Position numbers and translations under genes: made by a program. Positions 16,700 through 24,298 of a stretch of DNA of 64,000 nucleotides are shown here, piece by piece (within the stretch, counting starts at the first letter, position 1; the number at the start of each line of letters is the position of its first letter). Source of the stretch: Paenibacillus rhizophilus (GTDB taxonomy: Bacteria; Bacillota; Bacilli; Paenibacillales; Paenibacillaceae); assembly GCF_003854965.1 (NCBI RefSeq), contig NZ_RQPI01000013.1:62001-126000 (forward strand), in the 5' to 3' direction. Below the pieces are notes generated by a model. The model made no database searches, had not been told where the DNA came from, and worked only from the letters and a program-made list of their open reading frames with translations.

Positions 16700-17944
16700 C
16701 TATGCTATCCGATCGCTCTCTTTCGCATTCTCTCCGGCAACCTCGCCGAATGCGGGAACAATCTCCTCATCGATCGCAAACAAATCGTGAATCAGGAAAT
16801 TCGGGCTTGGCGCAATATCGAAGTAGTCCTTGTAAGAGAACCCGTACTTCTTAAAGATCTCATGGCATTTATAAGCCATGTCCAAATGCCATTCCGCATG
16901 CGGCGTCCGGTGGCCTTCCAGCGCCGATCCCGGATTCGGCGTCCAGGCCCCGGTCAGGGACAGCACGCCGATGGAAGCGAAGTACTCCACACCCTCAAGC
17001 GTCGCCTTCTTCGGTTCGATACCCGCGACAAAGCCCGATCTCACCTTGCCTTTGCCGAACACCTTGGCCGCGTACTCGATCGCTTTGATCCAGTGCTCCC
17101 GGCCGCCGCATTCCGCCACCTTGCCCGGAAGAATCGCAGCGTAAAAGTTCGGGTCCCACATCTCCAGGTTCATCGCCAGAGTCCGGAAGCCCGCTTCCTT
17201 GTAGCGGTCGATAATGTCCAGATCCAGCGGCGCTCCAATAACCGCGGTGCCGTTGAAATCCCGGAGTCCGGTGCTCTCCTGAATCGCCTCGGCGACGTCG
17301 ATGTAATAGTCGACCTCCCGCCGCTCAGGCACAAATCCTCCGGTTAGGTTCGTATGCGTCACCCCGTCGAGCCGGTAAGCGGCGGCTACCGCCTCCCCGA
17401 TCTGCTTTGGATTTTTCCATTTGATGCCCTGAATTTCCGAGTACGTATCCTTGGTCGCGTTAATATTGCAGAACAGGCAATCCTGCCCCTTTTCTTTCAG
17501 CGAGCATTCATTGCTGTAGGCGATGGAAACCGTTCCTCCCCCCGTATACCCGGAAGCGTACCCGGCAATCCGCGAGAATGGCGTGCCGTCGGAAGCGCTT
17601 AGCGCATAATATTTGGGCCGCTTGTCGAACGATACGGGAAAGAGCTCTTTGCCTTTGTGCGTCAGCACGTACTCGCCGCCGTCATATACAATCCGGAAGT
17701 CCGATCTGCTGTCCCAGTGGAAGGCGACCCGCAGACCTCCGGGCGTGGTGTAGCCGGTGGGCAGGTCGAAGCCCTCGTGGGTCTCGTGGTCCATTTCAAA
17801 GCATAAATGAACCTGCTCCTGAACCTCTCCTCCCAAATCAAGATGCCGGAATATGGCCGGATCGGCCGCTACTCCCTCGATATTCACTTCATTTTTAATT
17901 TTCAATTCCTGATAAAGCCGGCTTTTGATTTGCTCCCTGCTCAT
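16700..17944 (-). CDS. Radical SAM protein of the nitrogenase-like operon (CX8CX2C type)
   Basis: The 414-residue protein is set to start at ATG 17942-17944 (GGGGAG 8 nt upstream), so it overlaps the preceding subunit gene by 50 nt. Cys147, Cys156 and Cys159 (ECSLKEKGQDCLFCN) form a CX8CX2C site in place of the usual CX3CX2C; TNLTGGFVP later supplies a GGE-like SAM-binding strand. About 140 residues precede the cluster site. It is not NifB: the NifB CNxxCxYC loop and accessory cysteines are absent. SAM for it can be supplied by MetK from the same operon. It may mature the partner reductase or modify its substrate; I do not recognise the exact subfamily. Confidence 0.75.
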   Translation of the reverse strand: MSREQIKSRLYQELKIKNEVNIEGVAADPAIFRHLDLGGEVQEQVHLCFEMDHETHEGFDLPTGYTTPGGLRVAFHWDSRSDFRIVYDGGEYVLTHKGKELFPVSFDKRPKYYALSASDGTPFSRIAGYASGYTGGGTVSIAYSNECSLKEKGQDCLFCNINATKDTYSEIQGIKWKNPKQIGEAVAAAYRLDGVTHTNLTGGFVPERREVDYYIDVAEAIQESTGLRDFNGTAVIGAPLDLDIIDRYKEAGFRTLAMNLEMWDPNFYAAILPGKVAECGGREHWIKAIEYAAKVFGKGKVRSGFVAGIEPKKATLEGVEYFASIGVLSLTGAWTPNPGSALEGHRTPHAEWHLDMAYKCHEIFKKYGFSYKDYFDIAPSPNFLIHDLFAIDEEIVPAFGEVAGENAKESDRIA

Positions 17945-19295
17945 TCTTCTCACTCCCCGCACCCGTTTGATATAGTAAATGCGCTGAATCCACACTCAAA
18001 ATGCCGCTCCCCAAATCCTCCAGCAGCGTGAACGCGCCGTCAAAGCCGGCGTACCCTTTCGTCAGCACGATTCGGTCCGCAACCGGAAAAGATACGGGAA
18101 TGAACGGAATCCCTTTGCGCTCAGCCGCGCGTCGCTCAATCGAGCTTCCGAGCAGCAGCTCAATATCCTCCGATATCACCAGTTCCTCAATGGCCTTGGC
18201 GTCACTCTCAAATACAATTCTGGCTTCCGATCCCGGCTGCCGTTCATTCCATTGACGGACAATAGCGCTGCGGGCCGGCTGCGGAATGTCGTCGGTGAGG
18301 ACAATCAGGGAAGGCAGCAGGCCGAGCGGATCGGTCAGGAAGCGGGCCGTACCGAGCACGGCTGCGCTGTCGCCGACCAGGGCGAATTTTTTCTGAAAGC
18401 CGTACTTGTAGTAAGCGTCCAGAAACTGCACAATATAATACCGCTCTTTTTGTTCTTTGAGACCGATCCATGCCTCAACCTTTTCCTGCTCCAGATCCAG
18501 CTGTTTCCCGATGCAGCGCAGCCATTCTCCTGTCTGCCGGGCGCCCACCGGATACCCTTCGAAGTGAACATAGGGGATACCGGCGTTTCTTTCCAGCCAC
18601 TCACAGATCGGAAGGCTGTGCGAGGAGAAAGAGACATTCAAAGCCGCATTAAAAAGGGTTGTCCATTCTCCCTTATCCGCATCCGGCCCAAACAGCACAT
18701 TCACGTCCGCTCCGATACCCTCCAGGCTGTCCTTGAGACCCTTCAGATTTCCGCGCCAGTACACATCCTGCTCCGGAATGATGCCGAACAGATTCACAAG
18801 ACGGCTGTTCTTCCCGCCGGCGGGCACGGCCAGCTTATCGAATTGACGCAGTATCCCGGTCACCGCGGCCGTATAGCCGTTGTGGACGCTTCCTTTAAAG
18901 CCGGGGGTACTGATGTGTATCGCTTTAAACTGCTGCTCCTGCAGTTCCTTGGTCATCGCCGGCACATCGTCCCCGACAAGCTCGGGCGTACACCCGGTCA
19001 GCACCACATAGAAGTCGCCTTCCTTAATTTTCACTGTATTTTTAAGCTGCTCCCTGAGCCTTGAGCTTCCCCCGAACACAACCTGTCTTTCCAGAAAATT
19101 GGTTGACGGGAGGCCGAGGCCGCCCGTGTAGCCGGAACCTCCGCCTCCGCTAAGGCTGCTGACTCCGGCATACTGCTGTACGCCGCAGCCCAAGGTGGAA
19201 TGGATGATCGGCACAGCGCCTTCAATCGACTTGATCGTCTGGACCGCTCCATGCAGCATACAGCTGTTCCGGTTTCCCGCCGTCGTCGTTCCCAT
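17895..19295 (-). CDS. Nitrogenase-like component, NifK/NifN-type subunit
   Basis: The 466-residue protein aligns with NifK/NifN across the cluster region: RNSCMLHGA (Cys12), IHSTLGCGVQQY (Cys37), and VVFGG...VVLTGCTPELVGDD (Cys102). These match the three P-cluster cysteines, with spacing 25 and 65 close to that of BchN in dark protochlorophyllide reductase. GIPFIPVSFPVADRI near residue 410 matches the NifK GIPFxRxGFPxxDR block. No cofactor cysteine/histidine pair is visible. It starts 2 nt after the partner subunit stop with GGAGGTGAAATAGG in front. It should pair with the NifD/E-like protein to hold one bridging [4Fe-4S] cluster. Confidence 0.8.
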   Translation of the reverse strand: MGTTTAGNRNSCMLHGAVQTIKSIEGAVPIIHSTLGCGVQQYAGVSSLSGGGGSGYTGGLGLPSTNFLERQVVFGGSSRLREQLKNTVKIKEGDFYVVLTGCTPELVGDDVPAMTKELQEQQFKAIHISTPGFKGSVHNGYTAAVTGILRQFDKLAVPAGGKNSRLVNLFGIIPEQDVYWRGNLKGLKDSLEGIGADVNVLFGPDADKGEWTTLFNAALNVSFSSHSLPICEWLERNAGIPYVHFEGYPVGARQTGEWLRCIGKQLDLEQEKVEAWIGLKEQKERYYIVQFLDAYYKYGFQKKFALVGDSAAVLGTARFLTDPLGLLPSLIVLTDDIPQPARSAIVRQWNERQPGSEARIVFESDAKAIEELVISEDIELLLGSSIERRAAERKGIPFIPVSFPVADRIVLTKGYAGFDGAFTLLEDLGSGILSVDSAHLLYQTGAGSEKNEQGANQKPALSGIEN

Positions 19296-19296
19296 C

Positions 19297-20700
19297 CTAT
19301 TTCACCTCCTGCTTGATATGCCAGTTGACGCTTTTGCTCAGCCAGCCCGCCCGGTAAGAGGTGCTTCCGGGGCTTAAATAGCGGCTAAGCGACGGGTTGC
19401 GCAGCGCTTTGGCAAAAAGCGGGGCAAGTTCTTGAACGCCACCGAAACCGTACACATCCACGGAATCGACAGCCGCAGCCGCGATCCCCGCTCTGGCCGC
19501 CCACACGGCCGCTTCTCCAAGCCCGATATACAGTCCGGGTTTTAATTTCCCCAGCGCGTTGATCTTCTCGAAAGGCTGCCCCGGCTGGATGAGTACCTGC
19601 GGATTACTCCGGCCGGCCCATTCCCTGAGTCTGGAGACATGCGAACTGTCGGCGTGGGTCAAACTTAAAGCCGCCACTTCTCCCCCCAGCTCTTCCACGA
19701 ATTCCGCTATTCCGAACGCTTGCTCCGGAGGAAGGTCGATAAAGACGGAGACGCCATCCAGACGCTGCTGCTTAAGGCCTATCGCCGCCGCAGCCTGTTT
19801 CTCTTCGATATAAGCCTGCGCCTGTTCGGTGGAGCCGCCGGCTCCAGCGGCGGCAAGCAGCCACCGCTCCGTTCCGGCAAGGCCGATCGGCGCCGTCTCC
19901 TGTAAGTGAACGACGCCGTGCGCCTCTTCCAGCCAATCCAGCAGGTAACGGGAATCATCCTTATCAATGGCAATGGAGGCCAAGGCGTTCAGCGATTGCT
20001 GTAACGCAGCAATCGTTAAGCCCCCGACTACGTTGTTATACGAAATCCCGGCTCCATTCAAATCTTTGACAATGTGGTTCGTTCTCGTTCCGGCTGTGCC
20101 GATCACGTTAACGGCCGGGAGGGGGAGCGCATCGGGATCTTCTTTCAATACGTATTTGGCCAACGCATGAAATACCAGATCATAACCGTACACAGCCGTT
20201 TTGGAGCGGAAGCCTGCGGCAAATACCGGTATTACCGGAATGTCGAACTGATCTTCTTTCTCCGTCGCAGCGGACTGGATATCGTCATTGTTAATGGCGA
20301 CGACAGACGTTGCGAGGATAAAAATAATCTCGGGACGCCATGTCCGGTACGCCCGATCCACCGCTTCCCTAAGCTTGTCGTCGGCGCCCAGGATCGAGTC
20401 GTTCTCTTCAATATTCGTGATCAGCCAGGGACTGCCTCCCGCCCTGAGCTCATCTTCAAGCTTGATTGCTCCGCAGCCCGGCGGACCGTGAATAATGGTG
20501 ACACTGCCGTGAATACGGCCCAGAAGCCGAATCGCACCAATCACTTCGTCGTCGCCTGTTTCCGAATAGGTGCGGATTCTTTGTCTCGGCTCTTCCTTCT
20601 CCAGTTCATCCGCTAAAGAAGCGCTGTCGCCGTAGAAAGCGGTCAGCGCTCCCTTTCGCTTTTCCCTCGTCCGGGGAAGCCTTTGTCTGATTTCGTTCAT
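19297..20700 (-). CDS. Nitrogenase-like component, NifD/NifE-type subunit with a single cysteine
   Basis: The 467-residue protein (ATG at 20698-20700 after AAGGAGACGAACC) aligns with NifD/NifE: IHGPPGCGA (Cys76, equivalent of NifD Cys88), ILGADDKLREAVDRAY, then ILATSVVAINNDDI. In NifD that last block is TCPVGLIGDDI with a cluster cysteine; here Thr/Ser replaces it. The equivalents of NifD Cys62, Cys275 and His442 are also missing (the last region reads VDSVDVYGFGG). Cys76 is the only cysteine in the protein. It therefore cannot carry a FeMo-type cofactor or a full P-cluster half, and likely gives one ligand to a bridging [4Fe-4S] cluster. Confidence 0.78.
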   Translation of the reverse strand: MNEIRQRLPRTREKRKGALTAFYGDSASLADELEKEEPRQRIRTYSETGDDEVIGAIRLLGRIHGSVTIIHGPPGCGAIKLEDELRAGGSPWLITNIEENDSILGADDKLREAVDRAYRTWRPEIIFILATSVVAINNDDIQSAATEKEDQFDIPVIPVFAAGFRSKTAVYGYDLVFHALAKYVLKEDPDALPLPAVNVIGTAGTRTNHIVKDLNGAGISYNNVVGGLTIAALQQSLNALASIAIDKDDSRYLLDWLEEAHGVVHLQETAPIGLAGTERWLLAAAGAGGSTEQAQAYIEEKQAAAAIGLKQQRLDGVSVFIDLPPEQAFGIAEFVEELGGEVAALSLTHADSSHVSRLREWAGRSNPQVLIQPGQPFEKINALGKLKPGLYIGLGEAAVWAARAGIAAAAVDSVDVYGFGGVQELAPLFAKALRNPSLSRYLSPGSTSYRAGWLSKSVNWHIKQEVK

Positions 20701-20711
20701 GGTTCGTCTCC

Positions 20712-21578
20712 TTAGCGCGCAGCGGCGGAGAAGGAAGCCGCCTCCTGGTTGATGGCATCTCCCCAACTTCTGGCCCAATCGCGAAGATCAGTAACATTCA
20801 GCGGATTCGGAATGGTTAAGTTCTCATTGTTTGCAACATGCGCGGCCAACTTCCGGTACACATCGGCCTGTTCCGAGCCGGGGCTGGCTTCAATCACTGT
20901 TTTGCCGTACAGTTCGCTCTGGGCGACTACCGGCGAACGGGGGACGAAACCGGCTACGGCCGTACCCGTTCGGCTCGCGAAATCCGCAATCAGCGACTCG
21001 GGATACCCGGGCAAAATACTGTTTCCGATGACGCCGCCAAGCTTCGCTCCTCCGGATGGCGCGTATTTGCCGATCGCCTTGAACAGATTGTTGGCCGCGT
21101 AGATCGCCATGAAGTCCGAGGAGCTGACCACATAAGCTCTGTCGGTAATTCCGTCGCGGATCGGTACGGCGAAGCCGCCGCACACCACGTCTCCCAAGAC
21201 ATCATACAGCACGTAATCGGCTTCGTATTCTTCGAAGACATTCAGCTCCTGCAGCAGGCCGACGGCTGCGTTGATGCCGCGTCCCGCGCAGCCGACGCCC
21301 GGCACAGGGCCGCCCGCTTCGATGCAGAGCACGCCCTTAAAGCCAACCGCAGACACATCCTGCAGTTTCACATTGGCGCTGTCTCTCAGGCTGTCAATTA
21401 CCGTCGGCAAATAGTCGCCGCCCCTAAGTGTGTTGGTGGAATCGCTCTTGGGATCACATCCGATCTGGATCACCCGGTAGCCCGCTTCCGCGAGAGCAGC
21501 GCTGATATTGGATGTGGTTGTCGATTTTCCAATGCCGCCCTTGCCGTAGATTGCAATATGCTTAGCTGTTTTTGCCAT
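20712..21578 (-). CDS. NifH-like ATP-dependent iron-sulfur reductase
   Basis: The 288-residue protein has the P-loop YGKGGIGKST (11-20), switch I GCDPKSDST and switch II YDVLGDVVCGGFAVP. The two cluster ligands of the homodimer are present: Cys97 in PGVGCAGRG and Cys133 in DVVCGG. CIEAGGPVPG is the family signature. It belongs to the NifH/BchL/CfbC group, which uses ATP to push electrons from its [4Fe-4S] cluster into a partner complex; that partner is encoded by the next two genes (11-nt gap, then 1-nt gap). It lies 67 nt after metK with no terminator between, so the five genes are probably one transcript. Confidence 0.9.
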   Translation of the reverse strand: MAKTAKHIAIYGKGGIGKSTTTSNISAALAEAGYRVIQIGCDPKSDSTNTLRGGDYLPTVIDSLRDSANVKLQDVSAVGFKGVLCIEAGGPVPGVGCAGRGINAAVGLLQELNVFEEYEADYVLYDVLGDVVCGGFAVPIRDGITDRAYVVSSSDFMAIYAANNLFKAIGKYAPSGGAKLGGVIGNSILPGYPESLIADFASRTGTAVAGFVPRSPVVAQSELYGKTVIEASPGSEQADVYRKLAAHVANNENLTIPNPLNVTDLRDWARSWGDAINQEAASFSAAAR

Positions 21579-21645
21579 TCTTTATTTCCTCCTATCTGCA
21601 TATCCTCTTGGTCTGCCGGTTGTTACTCCGGCTTTAGCTCAGTAA

Positions 21646-22872
21646 TTATTTAGCGGAAGACGATTCGGCCGCTCCAACCGCCAATTCTGCGGCTGCGGCT
21701 TTCAAAGCCTCCGCTTTATCCGTGCGCTCCCACGGCAAATTCAGATCGCTTCTTCCAAAATGTCCGTACGCCGCCGTCTGTCTGTAGATCGGCCGTTTGA
21801 GATCAAGCGCCTTGATAATGGCCCCCGGTCTCAGGTCAAAGTTCGCCTTCACAATTTCCGAGATCCGGTCGTCGGGTATGATTCCGGTGCCGAAGCTGTT
21901 CACTGTTACGGAAACCGGGCTAGCCACTCCGATCGCGTAGGCCAGCTGGATTTCGGCTCTGCGAGCCAACCCGGCCGCGACGATGTTCTTGGCTACATAG
22001 CGGGCGGCGTAAGCGGCGCTTCTGTCCACCTTCGTCGGGTCCTTTCCGCTGAACGCGCCACCGCCATGGCGGGCGTAACCACCGTAAGTATCAACGATGA
22101 TCTTTCTGCCGGTCAGTCCGGCGTCGCCGTTCGGCCCGCCCACGACGAACCGTCCCGTCGGGTTAATATAATATTTGGTATTCTCGTCCAGCAGATTTTC
22201 CGGAACCGTCGGCTCCACCACATGCTGAACAATATCCTTCCAGATTTGATCCAGTCCGATTTCCGGGGCATGCTGCGTCGAAACGACGATGGTATCCACC
22301 CGGACGGCTCGGTCCCCGTCATATTCCACCGTTACCTGCGTCTTGCCGTCCGGCCGCAGATAAGGCAGCAATCCGCTCTTTCTGGCTTCTGTCAGTCTTC
22401 TCGCCAGGCGATGGGCAAGGGAAATGGGAAGCGGGAACAGGTCCGGCGTTTCATCCGTCGCATAGCCGAACATCAATCCCTGGTCGCCCGCTCCGATTTC
22501 GCCGCCGTTCTCTTCGGCGTTCTCGATCTGCCTGGTTTCCAGCGCGTTGTCCACGCCTTGGGCGATATCGGCCGATTGTTCGTCAAGCGAACTGAGAATG
22601 CCGCAGGTGTTGCCGTCGAAGCCGAGAGCGGAATTGTCATAGCCGATCTGCACGATCGTCTCTCTGGCGATCGCGGGAATATTAACGTTCGCCGAGGTCG
22701 AGATTTCTCCGGCAATCAGGACGAGACCCGTAGTTACCGCAACCTCGCAGGCCACTCTTCCGTCGGGGTCCTGCTCCAGGATCGAGTCCAATATGGCGTC
22801 CGAGATTTGGTCGCAAATTTTATCCGGATGCCCTTCCGTTACGGACTCCGATGTAAACAGATATTTTGTCAT
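21646..22872 (-). CDS. metK: S-adenosylmethionine synthetase
   Basis: The 408-residue protein contains the family landmarks SVTEGHPDKICDQISDAILD, GEISTSANVNIP, GAGDQGLMFGYA, and the P-loop-like GGAFSGKDPTKVDRSAAYAA. It makes SAM from methionine and ATP. The N-terminus and active-site residues look complete. What is unusual is the place: it heads the nitrogenase-like/radical SAM operon. A Paenibacillus genome normally has a separate housekeeping metK, so this may be a dedicated second copy (not verifiable here). The leader carries a promoter, an operator-like box, a long hairpin and a palindrome, but no SAM-I riboswitch consensus. Confidence 0.93.
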   Translation of the reverse strand: MTKYLFTSESVTEGHPDKICDQISDAILDSILEQDPDGRVACEVAVTTGLVLIAGEISTSANVNIPAIARETIVQIGYDNSALGFDGNTCGILSSLDEQSADIAQGVDNALETRQIENAEENGGEIGAGDQGLMFGYATDETPDLFPLPISLAHRLARRLTEARKSGLLPYLRPDGKTQVTVEYDGDRAVRVDTIVVSTQHAPEIGLDQIWKDIVQHVVEPTVPENLLDENTKYYINPTGRFVVGGPNGDAGLTGRKIIVDTYGGYARHGGGAFSGKDPTKVDRSAAYAARYVAKNIVAAGLARRAEIQLAYAIGVASPVSVTVNSFGTGIIPDDRISEIVKANFDLRPGAIIKALDLKRPIYRQTAAYGHFGRSDLNLPWERTDKAEALKAAAAELAVGAAESSSAK

Positions 22873-22891
22873 TGCCTCAACCTCATTTCAT

Positions 22892-22907
22892 TGTGATATA
22901 ATTCACA
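22892..22907. promoter_or_regulatory. Perfect palindrome TGTGA-N6-TCACA in the metK 5' leader
   Basis: TGTGATATAATTCACA is a CRP/FNR-type 16-bp dyad about 20 nt upstream of the metK start codon, between the leader hairpin and the ribosome binding site. The location after the likely transcription start suggests repression or an unlinked role; binding protein unknown. Confidence 0.45.
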
Positions 22908-22952
22908 CTCAAGGGCAGCAGTCTCACTTCGGACATGGATCAAACAAATAAA

Positions 22953-23008
22953 GGCTCTGAAGATTACAGCAGCAGTACCCAAGAGTACAGCGCCGTGTCT
23001 ACAGAGCC
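22953..23008 (-). promoter_or_regulatory. Long hairpin in the metK leader (candidate attenuator)
   Basis: GGCTCTGtag...GTAC / GTAC...CAGAGCC, a 56-nt stem-loop with bulges, followed on the minus strand by TTTATTTGTTTG. It lies between the promoter and metK and is the counterpart of the leader hairpin of the importer operon. Confidence 0.55.
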
Positions 23009-23028
23009 TCCGGTGATCCGGTCAACTT

Positions 23029-23049
23029 TTCCAACTAAGCTTATAGGAT
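23029..23049 (-). promoter_or_regulatory. Operator-like box overlapping the metK transcription start
   Basis: ATCC-N11-TTGGAA with a central TAAGCTTA dyad, beginning about 8 nt after the -10 element. It is 14/21 identical to the box at 15525-15545 in the importer operon. A repressor bound here would block metK-operon transcription. Confidence 0.5.
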
Positions 23050-23057
23050 TAATACAT

Positions 23058-23087
23058 ATATTAAGTGCGTCCGGTAAAGTTTGTCAA
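23058..23087 (-). promoter_or_regulatory. Sigma-A-type promoter of the metK operon
   Basis: TTGACA (23082-23087) and TTAATA (23059-23064) on the minus strand with 17-nt spacing; a perfect -35 and an acceptable -10. Confidence 0.65.
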
Positions 23088-23133
23088 TAAGATTATTTAC
23101 ACCCCGGATTCGCATATCCTCCATACTTCCTTC

Positions 23134-24078
23134 TCATTCCTGTTGTCCACCCAATCGCTTCATCAGGCTAGCTTGATAACGTTCAATCCGCTCCGTCACG
23201 ATCCGGTCGGTCAAACCGGTCATCCCGAAAGCCGCCCAACCCCCATACACCTGCGGAGGGCCATCGCACAATCCGTCGAACAGGGACAGCAAATCCCAGT
23301 AAGGATGATAAGTGAATGAGGCGCCCGCATGATCAATATAAGCCTGCAAAAAAGCTTCTGCCGCCTCCACGCCGTACAGCTGAGCCAAATTCAGCCGGCA
23401 ATGGCCCACATCGGCTCCCGCCGGCCCCCGGCATGCGTTCGGCCAGTCGACGATCCCGCTGACGGCGTCTCCCAGCCACAGCACGTTGGCCGGATGGTAA
23501 TCGCGGTGAATAAACCGCGGCTCGTACTGCGGCCGGCTATTTTTGACGAAGCCCACCGCTTCTCCCCAACTGTCCCTCCGCGACGTCCAGGCGGGCGGCT
23601 CCAGAGCGTCGATATCGGTATACGAGAAATGAGTCCAGGGAAAATCCCCGGCCGGAACGGCATGCACCTCCGCCAACGCTTCCGCAAGTCCCTTCAGCCA
23701 GCTGTGCATATCCCGCGGCTTCAGAATCACATCTCCGGGCAGCATCGTCATGAGCACGGCCGGCAGCCCGCAAGCTCTGCCGTCATTATCGACACCCAGA
23801 AGCTTCGGTGAAGACACCCGCCCCAAGCCGGACCGGATAAGCGCTTCCGACTCATGGGCAGCCAAATCAGGTTCTTGTTTTAGCCATTGCTCATTGTCGT
23901 ACAGACGAATTACCGCATCCTGCGAATTCGCGCCTTCTTCTAGTCTGACCTGATATAAGGCGGAAGACGTGCTGCCAGGAAGACGCCGGATTTCCCGGAC
24001 GTGAACGGGCTGGCTCCCCAAACCGGCAATCCATTTCAGCACACGCTCCGGCAGGCTGCCCGAGTGTCCATTCTCCAT
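23134..24078 (-). CDS. APH-family phosphotransferase
   Basis: About 314 residues with the aminoglycoside-phosphotransferase/choline-kinase catalytic loop FIHRDYHPANVLW near residue 190 and the metal-binding GIVDWPNA that follows. The nucleotide pocket is in the first third (STSSALYQVRLEEG, AVIRLY). The start is set at ATG 24076-24078 with AAGGATGGAG in front; the ATG three codons earlier overlaps the ribosome binding site. This fold also serves homoserine, choline and macrolide kinases, so the substrate is open; resistance should not be assumed. Confidence 0.85.
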   Translation of the reverse strand: MENGHSGSLPERVLKWIAGLGSQPVHVREIRRLPGSTSSALYQVRLEEGANSQDAVIRLYDNEQWLKQEPDLAAHESEALIRSGLGRVSSPKLLGVDNDGRACGLPAVLMTMLPGDVILKPRDMHSWLKGLAEALAEVHAVPAGDFPWTHFSYTDIDALEPPAWTSRRDSWGEAVGFVKNSRPQYEPRFIHRDYHPANVLWLGDAVSGIVDWPNACRGPAGADVGHCRLNLAQLYGVEAAEAFLQAYIDHAGASFTYHPYWDLLSLFDGLCDGPPQVYGGWAAFGMTGLTDRIVTERIERYQASLMKRLGGQQE

Positions 24079-24298
24079 TGTCTCCATCCTTTCTTCATGC
24101 GGCAGGCCCGAGTCTCAAGCCGCCCGCATTCAGACCGTAAAATTTTAACGCCATTAAAGCTTCACTCCGTTAGTAGCACATAAGAGAACCACTCCCGGCT
24201 GCGAATCCGTCGCCTCCGCAAATGGAGCATGAATATCCGCGTCCGGGGCACCGATAATGCCGCAACGCTACCATTCCTCCGATTACCGTTACTCAAAA

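Noticed and set aside
16700..17944. Identification of the radical SAM gene as nifB
   Set aside because: The protein lacks the NifB CX3CX2C loop and extra cysteines; it has CX8CX2C after a 146-residue N-terminal region.
16700..21578. Nitrogen-fixation (nif) cluster
   Set aside because: Cofactor ligands Cys275/His442 of NifD are absent, the D-like subunit has one cysteine, and nifB/E/N/V are missing.
22873..23100. SAM-I (S-box) riboswitch before metK
   Set aside because: The conserved S-box core (AGAGnGGnnGAGGGA-type and GGCAACC) is not found; the leader is too short and differently folded.
23134..24078. Aminoglycoside resistance gene
   Set aside because: Only the general APH kinase fold is visible; the family covers many metabolic kinases and no resistance-specific feature is seen.
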